Below, piece after piece: positions 31,662 to 39,583 of a DNA stretch of 64,000 nucleotides. Both the position numbers and the translations under genes were made by a program. Origin of the DNA: Croceivirga sp. (GTDB lineage: Bacteria > Bacteroidota > Bacteroidia > Flavobacteriales > Flavobacteriaceae); contig JANQSA010000062.1 of the NCBI GenBank assembly GCA_028284285.1, positions 95,288-159,287 on the forward strand, read 5' to 3'. The first letter of the stretch is position 1, and each line of letters begins with the position of its first letter. Under the pieces are notes generated by a model. That model worked only from the letters and a program-made list of their open reading frames with translations. It had not been told where the DNA came from and ran no database searches.

Positions 31662-33872
31662 TCAGATATTGGTAAAACTCTTCAGTAATTCCCGAACTCT
31701 ACTCACCCCTTCTACGTGGTATTTTGCCTGGGTTTTTTTTAACCCCACTTTTACTGTGACCGCTGAACTGGGAAGTTCCTGGAACATGAACTCATCCGTC
31801 CAGTCATCCCCAATAGAAAAAACAAAATCATACTCTTTCTCACTTAACATTCGCGTAGCCGCCCTGCCTTTATTTACGTTACTGCTTTTCACTTCCATGA
31901 CTTTGTTTCCGTTAAGAACACTGATATCATCATTACCAATAAGGCTGGTGAGGACCGTATTCAATTCTGTGGCGCGTTTTTCCCCAAAATCCGGATCCGT
32001 ATTGCGATAGTGCCAGGCCAGGGAATAATTCTTTTCTTCTATGAAAGAACCAGGGGTTCTATCCACAAAGGACTCCAATACCGGGGTGATCTTTTCCATC
32101 CATTCTTTTTTTACTTTTTCCAGTAATTTAAAGGTTTCCCCCTTTCTGGAGATCCATACGCCATGCTCTACGATCATATTGTACTTTTTGTTCAAAAACC
32201 ATTTCGCAAAGGTCTCTTTGTCCCGCCCACTGATAAGGAAGAGCGTTGTTCCTTTTTGTCGGTGTAGCGTATCTAACAAATTGTACAATTCTTTATCCGG
32301 AGCAGCTTTTTGCGGGTCTTTGTGGAAACCTACCAACGTACCATCGTAATCCAGAAATAACAATCGCTTTTTAGCGGTTTTGTATTGGTTAATTATGTTG
32401 TCCTGAATAGCAGGGCTCCATTTTTGAGAAACAAAGGTTGCTTCACCATTTTGCTTCGCCTTCAATGAATTCATGAATTCATTGGCCCAAACTTCTACAT
32501 TATAGCGCCTTAGACGGTTTTGCAAAAAAATGTTTCGTGCCATTTGTTGCTCTTTGGGCATCTCAATGGCCGTTTTTAAGGTATCCGCCTGTTGTTCAAA
32601 ATTGTTGGGATTAATGAGGAGAGCCTCGTTCATTTCATAGGCTGATCCTGCCATTTCGCTTAGAATCAACACCCCGGTCTTGTCTATTCTTGTGGCAATG
32701 TATTCTTTGGCCACCAGGTTCATTCCATCGCGCAAAGGGGTTAACCAGGCGATATCACAGGAAGTATAGAGATCAATCAAACTTTCAAAAGGCAGGGACC
32801 TGTAAAAGTACCAGATAGGGGTCCAGTTTACGGTAGACAATTCGCCGTTTATGCGCCCCACCAGTTCGTCAATCTCTCGTTTTAGCAATTTATATTGTGG
32901 CACGTTGGAGCGGGAGGGAACCGCCAGGATGATCAAGCGCACCTTTTCTTTGTATTCCGGGTATTTGTTTAAAAAGTACTCAAACGCGTTGATACGCTTT
33001 GCAATACCCTTACTGTAATCCAGACGGTCTATGGATACAATGAGTTTAGTCCCAGGAGCGGATATTTTATGATCGTCCATTTTTTTTTGAAGGTCGGTCC
33101 TTTCTTTTCCTGTAAGAGCATAACTGGCTTTCGCGGCATTATGGAATTTTTCATAGTCGATTCCCATGGGAAAGGAATCCACTTTGATGACACGATTTTG
33201 CAAATAGATATCATTAAAACTCACTTCTAAGCCTAACAGTCGCCGGGCCGAACTTAAAAAATGCCGTTCGTAATCGTAGGTGTGAAACCCAATAAGGTCT
33301 GCGCCCAACAAGCCTTGCAGCACTTCTTCCCGCCAGGGTAATGTTCTAAAAATTTCGTAGGATGGAAAGGGGATATGTAAGAAGAAACCAATAGTGGCAT
33401 CCGGACGTTTTTCTCTCACCATTTGCGGCACCAGCATTAGCTGATAGTCATGTACCCAAATAATGTCGTGATCTTTGGTTTTTTCTAAAATAGCATCCGC
33501 AAATTTTTGGTTTACCGACTTATAGATGTTCCAAAACTCCAATTCAAACTCTGTGTATTCCAAAAAGTAATGGAACAGGGGCCATATGGTCCTATTGCTA
33601 AAACCAAAGTAGAAGCCTTCCATTTCGGTATTGTTCAGGGGGACCTGAGCACAACTATGGGCCGCCAGCGCCCGGTCAATTTCCGGAATCAATTCCACAG
33701 GGGTATCTTCTTCTGTTAGGCCGGACCACCCAATCCAAAGGCTTTCCCCGCCGTGGTGAACGGATTTCATCCCTGTGGCCAGGCCCCCGACACTGGGTTT
33801 TGCCGTAAGGCCCCCCTCACTTATTTGTAATTGTACTGGTAGTCTATTGGAAATAATTATAGTTTTACTCAT
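31662..33872 (-). CDS. otsAB: Bifunctional trehalose-6-phosphate synthase/phosphatase
   Basis: A 736-residue two-domain enzyme that makes trehalose from UDP- or GDP-glucose and glucose 6-phosphate and then removes the phosphate. The GT20 synthase domain (about 1-480) shows ISNRLPVQL, GGLATGMKSVH, WVHDYQLMLVP, HIPFPSYEIFRTLPW, VDRLDYSKGI and PLRDGMNLVAKEYI. The HAD-type phosphatase (about 500-736) shows LLFLDYDGTLVGF with the DxD nucleophile, LISGRDKETF and GDDWTDEF. Domain order TPS-TPP matches the eukaryote-like bacterial fusions. It heads a dense minus-strand run and is divergent from the GH15 gene. Trehalose protects from osmotic and drying stress. Confidence 0.94.
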   Translation of the reverse strand: MSKTIIISNRLPVQLQISEGGLTAKPSVGGLATGMKSVHHGGESLWIGWSGLTEEDTPVELIPEIDRALAAHSCAQVPLNNTEMEGFYFGFSNRTIWPLFHYFLEYTEFELEFWNIYKSVNQKFADAILEKTKDHDIIWVHDYQLMLVPQMVREKRPDATIGFFLHIPFPSYEIFRTLPWREEVLQGLLGADLIGFHTYDYERHFLSSARRLLGLEVSFNDIYLQNRVIKVDSFPMGIDYEKFHNAAKASYALTGKERTDLQKKMDDHKISAPGTKLIVSIDRLDYSKGIAKRINAFEYFLNKYPEYKEKVRLIILAVPSRSNVPQYKLLKREIDELVGRINGELSTVNWTPIWYFYRSLPFESLIDLYTSCDIAWLTPLRDGMNLVAKEYIATRIDKTGVLILSEMAGSAYEMNEALLINPNNFEQQADTLKTAIEMPKEQQMARNIFLQNRLRRYNVEVWANEFMNSLKAKQNGEATFVSQKWSPAIQDNIINQYKTAKKRLLFLDYDGTLVGFHKDPQKAAPDKELYNLLDTLHRQKGTTLFLISGRDKETFAKWFLNKKYNMIVEHGVWISRKGETFKLLEKVKKEWMEKITPVLESFVDRTPGSFIEEKNYSLAWHYRNTDPDFGEKRATELNTVLTSLIGNDDISVLNGNKVMEVKSSNVNKGRAATRMLSEKEYDFVFSIGDDWTDEFMFQELPSSAVTVKVGLKKTQAKYHVEGVSRVRELLKSFTNI

Positions 33873-33904
33873 CGGTTAGTTTTTACTGGAAATGGTATAG
33901 CCGG

Positions 33905-33939
33905 CAAATTATAGGGTTAAGAAAGAAATTACTCACAAA
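33905..33939 (-). promoter_or_regulatory. Putative promoter of the trehalose operon
   Basis: On the minus strand TTTG (33939-33936), 22-base spacer, TATAATTTGC-like box starting at 33913. The -7 box has one extra base compared with TAnnTTTG. Transcription would start about 30 bases before the ATG at 33872. Confidence 0.4.
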
Positions 33940-33964
33940 TCGACCTAAAGATAAGGACCTTAAC

Positions 33965-35764
33965 ATGGATAACCTAAATTACGGAATTATTGGAAACTGT
34001 AGAAGTGCGGCCTTAGTTTCGGCAACCGGATCATTGGATTGGTGTTGCCTGCCGCAGTTTGATTCTTCATCGGTGTTTGCGAAACTGTTAGATGATGAAA
34101 AAGGAGGAAGTTTTGAAATCATTACCAAATACAATTATGAGATCACGCAGCATTACCACGGTAATACGGCTTTGTTAGTTACTCGTTTTTCCGACGGGGA
34201 AAATATTTTTGAGCTATACGATTTCATGCCCAGATATCACAAGCCCAACGGGAAATATAATGCCCCTCCGGAAATTATCCGATATGTGAAATACATTGCA
34301 GGAGCACCAAAGTTCTCCGTGCGTTATGATCCTAGATTGGAGTATGCCAAAGGTGAGACCACGCATCATATCAAAGGGAATTTTGTAGTGAGTATTACCA
34401 GTAAAATACAATTTGACACATTATTCTTGTATACCTCTTTCAATAAGAACCATGTGATTAGTGGTGAGGAGATTACCCTTAAGGAGGATGGCTATTTCCT
34501 GATCTGCTACAACGAAAAGATTTTAAGACCCAGTACGGAAAAGATAAATCTGGAACTGGAGCGTACGAAGATCTACTGGCTGGATTGGGTAGACAGGACC
34601 CCAACCTACAAGAAATTTAACAAGGAGATCATACGAAGCGCCATAACCCTGAAAATGCTAACCTATGACAAGTCCGGAGCGGTGCTGGCTGCTGCTACCA
34701 CTTCATTACCGGAGACCATCGGGGAGGTTAGAAATTGGGATTACCGTTTTTGCTGGATCAGGGATGCGTCTATGGCAATAAAGGTAGTATCTGAATTAGG
34801 GCATAAGAATACGGCGAAACGTTTCTTGCAATTCATTATCGATTTAATGCCGGATAAGGATGAGAAGTTACAGATCATGTATGGTATCAATGGTGAAAAA
34901 ACGCTTACAGAGAAAACACTGGAGCATCTGGAGGGTTATAAAGGCTCAAAACCGGTTAGAATTGGTAACGCCGCCTACAAACAACGGCAGAACGACATTT
35001 ATGGCATATTGATGGACGTGATTTATGAGCAACTGATGAAGTTTAGCAATGATATTGAAAATGGAGAGGAATTATGGAGTATTACCAAGGGCATTGTATG
35101 GATTGTAGATAAACACTGGAGGGAACCGGATAAAGGGATATGGGAATTCCGGGGAGAGGACCAGCATTTCACCTTTTCAAAAGTACTGTGTTGGGTAACT
35201 TTGGACAGAGCCATTAAGGTGGCTAATATCTTTGGAAAACACCGAAAAATTGAAAAATGGTCTGCTATTGAGCAGGAAATACGGGCAGATATTATGGAAA
35301 ATGCCTGGAATGAAGATGTAAAGGCCTTCACACAATCCTATGATTTCTATCATTTGGATGCCTCCGTGCTACTTATGGAATCCTACGGATTTATTCATGC
35401 CAAGGACCCCAAATACATTAGCACGGTAAAAGCCATTGAAAAAGACCTAAGTAATGATGGATTACTGTACCGTTATAAGAATGAGGACGACTTTGGTTTG
35501 CCGTCTTCCTCATTTACTATTTGTACTTTTTGGTTTATCAATGCCCTGTTCAAGATTGGCGAAGAGGAGAAGGCCCTGCAACAATTTGAGCGATTATTGA
35601 GCTATAGTAATCATTTAGGATTGTTTAGTGAAGATATTGATTTTAAGACCAAACGCTTGTTGGGTAATTTCCCTCAGGCCTATTCTCACCTGGCATTGAT
35701 AGAATGTGCGATCAACTTTTCCAGAAAGCAAAGTGAAGAGAGAATATTAGAGTCCATCAGCTGA
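33965..35764 (+). CDS. Glycoside hydrolase family 15 protein (glucoamylase or trehalase type)
   Basis: A 599-residue cytoplasmic enzyme (no signal peptide). The N-terminal beta-domain (about 1-220) starts YGIIGNCRSAALVSATGSLDWCCLPQFDSSSVFAKLLD, and the (alpha/alpha)6 barrel contains the diagnostic EVRNWDYRFCWIRDASMAI near 255-275, GIWEFRGEDQHFTFSKVLCWVTLDRA with a catalytic acid Glu near 390, and the second acid region LFSEDIDFKTKRLLGNFPQAYSHLALI near 560. Glucoamylases and mycobacterial trehalases share this fold. Placed divergently from TPS-TPP with 92 bases between starts, it may degrade cytoplasmic trehalose. The 3' end overlaps the convergent decarboxylase gene by 8 bases. Confidence 0.9.
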   Translation: MDNLNYGIIGNCRSAALVSATGSLDWCCLPQFDSSSVFAKLLDDEKGGSFEIITKYNYEITQHYHGNTALLVTRFSDGENIFELYDFMPRYHKPNGKYNAPPEIIRYVKYIAGAPKFSVRYDPRLEYAKGETTHHIKGNFVVSITSKIQFDTLFLYTSFNKNHVISGEEITLKEDGYFLICYNEKILRPSTEKINLELERTKIYWLDWVDRTPTYKKFNKEIIRSAITLKMLTYDKSGAVLAAATTSLPETIGEVRNWDYRFCWIRDASMAIKVVSELGHKNTAKRFLQFIIDLMPDKDEKLQIMYGINGEKTLTEKTLEHLEGYKGSKPVRIGNAAYKQRQNDIYGILMDVIYEQLMKFSNDIENGEELWSITKGIVWIVDKHWREPDKGIWEFRGEDQHFTFSKVLCWVTLDRAIKVANIFGKHRKIEKWSAIEQEIRADIMENAWNEDVKAFTQSYDFYHLDASVLLMESYGFIHAKDPKYISTVKAIEKDLSNDGLLYRYKNEDDFGLPSSSFTICTFWFINALFKIGEEEKALQQFERLLSYSNHLGLFSEDIDFKTKRLLGNFPQAYSHLALIECAINFSRKQSEERILESIS

Positions 35765-37187
35765 TATGTTGGGCGGTCTTTTTTATTTTTTCCAATAATT
35801 GCTGTAAATGATCTGCAGTGGTAAAGGGATTCATTAAACTGGTGCGCAAATACAAAGTACCGCGAAGTGTTGTCTGTACTATATAGAATTCCCCGTCGGC
35901 CAAAAGTTGTTGCCGTATCCGGGCATTCACCTGGTTGAGTGCATCTAAGGACATTTCCTTTTCTATCCATCGGAAACACAGAATGTTAGATTGCGGTAGA
36001 GTGGCCAGTTCAAAATGGGGGTCTTTCATAAGCATTTTAGCAAACGAATGGGCCAGATCATATTGACGGGTTACATATTCATCAAACAATTGCTCCCCGT
36101 AAACTTTCAGCAAAACAAACCAATGCAGACACATCATGGTTTTGGTACATTCAAAAGTCATCTTCCCGCTCTGATACCATGGATCTTCCCGGGAATCATC
36201 CAAAAGGTAATCTGCTTTTTGATTAAACGTATGGGCTGCGTGTCTTTGGTTTTTAAAAAGCAAGGCTGTGGTTATCGTAGGCATCAGCAGCATTTTATGT
36301 CCGTCAATAACCACGGAATCTGCCGTTTCAATGCCGGTTATCCGGGGTTGATATTTTTTGGAATAGATGGCTGCTCCACCGTGAGCGCCATCTACGTGGA
36401 ACCATATCTCCTTTTCAGCGGCAAAACGTCCAATAGCTTCCAGATCATCATAGGCTCCCGTAGCCGTGGAAGGAGCAGAGCCTATTATAGCAAAGATCTT
36501 AATTCCGGTTGAAGCAGCTTTTTCAAAATAGGAGGGAAGCAGAGAGACATCCATGGAAAAGTCCTGATTGGCAGGGATTTTAATAATCCCTTTTTCCCCC
36601 AGTCCCATTATTTTTGCGGCGCGATCCACACAATAATGGGCTTCTTCACACACCATGATCCCTAGCGGTTGGGCATATCCTTTATTCCATACGTCATGTG
36701 GTACCACGGCTTTTCTTGCCGAGAGCAAGGCGGTAAGGTTGGCCAGGCTCCCACCCGAAGTCAAAAAACCACCGGAATTCTTGTCATAACCTATTTGTTG
36801 GCATATTTTATCAATCACGATCCGCTCTATGGCTGAAGGAGCCATACCCATCTCATATATTGCCATACCATTGTTGAGCAAAGCACTTACCAGCCCCGTT
36901 AAAGCTGTCACAGGAGCCGGAGCGGCCACCTGGTGTCCTATGTATTTGGGGTGATGGGTGTGTGTGGTATGTTGAAAGACCTGAGAAAAGAAGTCTTCCG
37001 GACTTCCGCCATTGAAAAAATCTTCCCAAAAGCGGAATACTTCCTCCGGCTCTTGCCAATGCATTACTTTTTCATTACTTCCTGAAAGGCTATTGGAGAG
37101 ATGCTCTTGTGTGATCTGTAATAACCGCTTGGCCTGTTCCAAAAATGTTTTGGTGTCGTATACGGTATCCAGCAATGCGTTTTCCAT
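35757..37187 (-). CDS. PLP-dependent group II amino-acid decarboxylase
   Basis: About 476 residues from ATG 37187; an in-frame TTG at 37193 is less likely. The fold-type I enzyme has the stacking His near 187 (EEAHYCVDR), HVDGAHGG at 266-273 with the aspartate that binds the pyridine nitrogen, and the Schiff-base Lys at 300 (DGHKMLLMP). The sequence HPKYIGHQVAAPAP near the N-terminus and FLTSGGSLANLTALLSAR are characteristic of diaminobutyrate/aspartate-type and aromatic amino-acid decarboxylases. Substrate cannot be chosen. Its 3' end overlaps GH15 by 8 bases; there is no terminator in between. Confidence 0.9.
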   Translation of the reverse strand: MENALLDTVYDTKTFLEQAKRLLQITQEHLSNSLSGSNEKVMHWQEPEEVFRFWEDFFNGGSPEDFFSQVFQHTTHTHHPKYIGHQVAAPAPVTALTGLVSALLNNGMAIYEMGMAPSAIERIVIDKICQQIGYDKNSGGFLTSGGSLANLTALLSARKAVVPHDVWNKGYAQPLGIMVCEEAHYCVDRAAKIMGLGEKGIIKIPANQDFSMDVSLLPSYFEKAASTGIKIFAIIGSAPSTATGAYDDLEAIGRFAAEKEIWFHVDGAHGGAAIYSKKYQPRITGIETADSVVIDGHKMLLMPTITTALLFKNQRHAAHTFNQKADYLLDDSREDPWYQSGKMTFECTKTMMCLHWFVLLKVYGEQLFDEYVTRQYDLAHSFAKMLMKDPHFELATLPQSNILCFRWIEKEMSLDALNQVNARIRQQLLADGEFYIVQTTLRGTLYLRTSLMNPFTTADHLQQLLEKIKKTAQHIS

Positions 37188-37190
37188 GCT

Positions 37191-37198
37191 CAAAAATA
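37191..37198 (-). promoter_or_regulatory. Possible -7 box directly in front of the decarboxylase start
   Basis: Minus-strand TATTTTTG ends three bases before the ATG at 37187. If used, transcription would begin at or next to the start codon, giving a leaderless mRNA. The nearest TTG is only 15 bases upstream, so this is uncertain. Confidence 0.3.
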
Positions 37199-37283
37199 AG
37201 GGCTTCCGAAAAACAATGCACCAGGGCTTTTAGTCAAAATATGACAGTTTTTAGAGAAAGGAGAATAACTGGCATCGAGATAA

Positions 37284-37320
37284 AAAGAAAAACCGCCCTA
37301 AGTTCAAGGGCGGTTCTTTT
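37284..37320 (-). terminator. Intrinsic terminator of the beta-oxidation operon
   Basis: AACCGCCC (37291-37298) pairs perfectly with GGGCGGTT (37308-37315) around a 9-base loop; on the minus strand it is followed by CTTTTT (from the AAAAAG at 37282-37287), and TTCTTTTT follows on the plus strand, so it can work in both directions. It lies 30 bases after the stop codon of the acyl-CoA dehydrogenase gene. Confidence 0.88.
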
Positions 37321-37344
37321 TCACTTCCAACGAAGTTACTTGAA

Positions 37345-39156
37345 TTAGTCAAAAGTATAACCGTTATCTGCTGCTACTTTGTCCGCTATCTGGGTACGAA
37401 GCGCAACCACATTGGGATAGTTAGTGTATTTCGTAAAACGTTTTAATCCCATAAGCATCATACGTTGCTCATCTCCTTCGGCAAAAGAGATAATCGCTTC
37501 TTTGCCTTTATCATTAACAATGTCTACTGCGCGATAAAGATACAATTTAGACATTGCAATTTGAGGAGCCTGTGCTTCCTCTCCGAATCTCCTGGCATTT
37601 TTTTCTGTTCTGAGCAAGGCAGATTCCGCTAAATAAATCTGAATCAGAATGTCAGAAGCGGCCAATAGTAATTGCTGGTGCTCTTCCAGTTCCGGTCCAA
37701 ATTTTTGCACCGCTCTTCCGGCAACCATCAAAAATACTTTTTTTAAGCGCTTGATCAAATCTTTTTCTTCGGCAAATAGTTCAGAAAAATCCGGTGTCTC
37801 AAAAGAGGGAATACCCATGAGCTCTTCGCCTACTGCGGTGGCTGGTCCCAAAAGGTCTACATGGCCTTTCATTGCTTTTTTGATCAACATCCCCACCGAA
37901 AGCATTCGATTGATTTCATTGGTTCCTTCATATATCCTGGAGATCCGGGCATCACGCCAGGCGGATTCCATTGGCGTATCTGCACTGAAACCCATTCCGC
38001 CAAATATTTGTATGCCTTCGTCTGAGGTATGTTGCACATGCTCAGACACGGCTACTTTAAGGATAGAGCACTCTATAGCATACTCCTCAACACCTTTTAA
38101 CTCGGCTTCCTGATGAGAATTTCCTTCTGCTTCCCGTATCGCTATGCGATCCTCAATGTTCTTGGCAGCACGATAGCATGCCGATTCATCTACATAAGCA
38201 TTTGCAGCCATATCAGCGATTTTTGCTTTTATAGCACCAAAATTTATGATCGGCGTTTTAAACTGTACCCTTTCGTTGGCATATTTGGTTGCCTCATTGA
38301 TCACCCGCCGCTGCGCTTCCAAACAGGCCGCTGCCAGTTTGATTCGTCCCACGTTCAGGGCATTCATGGCAATTTTGAATCCATGACCGCGTTCGGAAAG
38401 CATGTTTTCCACCGGGACTTTAGTTTCGTTAAAGAACACCTGTCGGGTGGACGAAGAGTGGATACCTAATTTCTTTTCTTCATCCCCCAGGGTAATACCA
38501 TTGTCAGGATCATTTTCCACGATAAATCCGGTGATATACTTATCGTCCTCGATACGGGCAAATACGATAAACAAATTACAGAATCCGGCATTGGAGATCC
38601 ACATCTTCTGTCCTGTGATGCTATAGTATTTTCCATCTTCAGAAAGTACGGCTTTGGTTTTCCCCGAATTCGCATCGGAACCGGCTCCGGGCTCGGTTAA
38701 GCAATATGCGCCAAACCATTCTCCGGAAGCTAATTTTGGCACGTATTTTTGCTTTTGTGCTTCCGTACCATAGAGTGTGATCGGCATCGTGCCAATCCCC
38801 GTATGCGCTCCGAAAGCAGTGCTAAAGGAGCCTGTAGCCCCGGAAATATAATCGCAAACCAACATGGTGGAGACAAACCCCATTCCCATACCACCGTAAG
38901 CCTCCGGAACAGCTATGCTCAATAATCCAAGTTCCCCTGCTTTGCGCATGCATTCTTCGGTGTAGGCATAGTCTTTGTTCTCAAATCGCTCCCAATGGCC
39001 CCATAGTTCCCGATCTACAAATTCCTTGGTGCTTTCCCGCATCATTTGTTGTTCTTCCGTAAGGTCTTCCAGGGTAAACACATCTTCACAATGGGTTTCT
39101 TTGACCAAAAACTGTCCGCCCCGAAGGATTTCGTTATTTAAGATTTCTGTACTCAT
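37345..39156 (-). CDS. Acyl-CoA dehydrogenase (long/very-long-chain type)
   Basis: A 603-residue flavoenzyme that introduces the trans-2 double bond in the first step of fatty acid beta-oxidation. Family markers: ATIEQMMRE-like EEQQMMRESTKEFVDRE, EPGAGSDANSGKTKA in the FAD/substrate region, KMWISNAGFCNLFIVFARI, and the C-terminal block QIFGGMGFSADTPMESAWRDARISRIYEGTNEINRM that binds FAD and holds the catalytic Glu (YEGTNE). The length exceeds the usual 380-residue ACAD because of a C-terminal helical extension, as in VLCAD-like enzymes. Last gene of the marR operon; the upstream gene ends 39 bases before. Confidence 0.93.
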   Translation of the reverse strand: MSTEILNNEILRGGQFLVKETHCEDVFTLEDLTEEQQMMRESTKEFVDRELWGHWERFENKDYAYTEECMRKAGELGLLSIAVPEAYGGMGMGFVSTMLVCDYISGATGSFSTAFGAHTGIGTMPITLYGTEAQKQKYVPKLASGEWFGAYCLTEPGAGSDANSGKTKAVLSEDGKYYSITGQKMWISNAGFCNLFIVFARIEDDKYITGFIVENDPDNGITLGDEEKKLGIHSSSTRQVFFNETKVPVENMLSERGHGFKIAMNALNVGRIKLAAACLEAQRRVINEATKYANERVQFKTPIINFGAIKAKIADMAANAYVDESACYRAAKNIEDRIAIREAEGNSHQEAELKGVEEYAIECSILKVAVSEHVQHTSDEGIQIFGGMGFSADTPMESAWRDARISRIYEGTNEINRMLSVGMLIKKAMKGHVDLLGPATAVGEELMGIPSFETPDFSELFAEEKDLIKRLKKVFLMVAGRAVQKFGPELEEHQQLLLAASDILIQIYLAESALLRTEKNARRFGEEAQAPQIAMSKLYLYRAVDIVNDKGKEAIISFAEGDEQRMMLMGLKRFTKYTNYPNVVALRTQIADKVAADNGYTFD

Positions 39157-39185
39157 AGCGTTAAAAATTTTAGAATCAAGAATCC

Positions 39186-39564
39186 AGAACCAAGACTAGT
39201 TCAAGCCATCCTGGAAACCTGAAATCATTCTTTGTAATTGTTGAATTTTATTAGATAGTTGTGAAAATTGGTTTTCTTCGATATAATTTCTTCTCCTCGC
39301 AATGATTAGTTGTGTTTCCCACTCAAAAGCTGAACCGAGGCTATGCTCAATGTATCTATTAAAATGCCTGTCAGTAGATTTACTAGTTCCTTCTGCAATA
39401 TTAGAAGGAATAGAAACTGAACATCTGAGCAATTGAGACGTAAGATTGAATTTTTCGAGTATTGGGAAGTCTTTGACCAAATCATATGTGTCATCTACAA
39501 TTTGCATTCCTTCTTTCCAAATTTTTAATTTTTTAAAATTATGTCTCTTCATAGTCTTGGTTCT
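39186..39564. mobile_element. Inverted-repeat-bounded four-helix-bundle element
   Basis: Perfect 12-bp inverted repeats AGAACCAAGACT (39186-39197) and AGTCTTGGTTCT (39553-39564) bracket one ORF. The left repeat overlaps the stop codon, the right repeat begins at the base beside the start codon. Outside both repeats the sequence continues with related TTGATTCT/TTGTTTCC-like words. The element sits between the acyl-CoA dehydrogenase and thiolase genes of an otherwise normal operon, so an insertion is inferred; no target duplication is obvious. Confidence 0.5.
39196..39552 (-). CDS. Four-helix-bundle protein (23S rRNA intervening-sequence protein family)
   Basis: A 118-residue all-alpha protein. 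The start FKKLKIWKEGMQIVDDTYDLVKDFP, the centre LTSQLLRCSVSIPSNIAEGTSKSTDRHFNRYIEHSLGSAFEWETQLIIARR and the end ISGFQDGL match the S23/IVP family, whose members are found inside intervening sequences of 23S rRNA genes or free in Bacteroidota genomes, and resemble the accessory Avd protein of diversity-generating retroelements. Basic, probably nucleic-acid binding; function not known. Here it is inside a beta-oxidation operon with inverted repeats touching both ends. No reverse transcriptase is nearby. Confidence 0.9.
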   Translation of the reverse strand: MKRHNFKKLKIWKEGMQIVDDTYDLVKDFPILEKFNLTSQLLRCSVSIPSNIAEGTSKSTDRHFNRYIEHSLGSAFEWETQLIIARRRNYIEENQFSQLSNKIQQLQRMISGFQDGLN

Positions 39565-39583
39565 TGTTTCCAGTTTCCAGAAA

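Noticed and set aside
39196..39552. Diversity-generating retroelement accessory gene (Avd)
   Set aside because: The fold is related, but there is no reverse transcriptase, template repeat or variable repeat in the neighbourhood.
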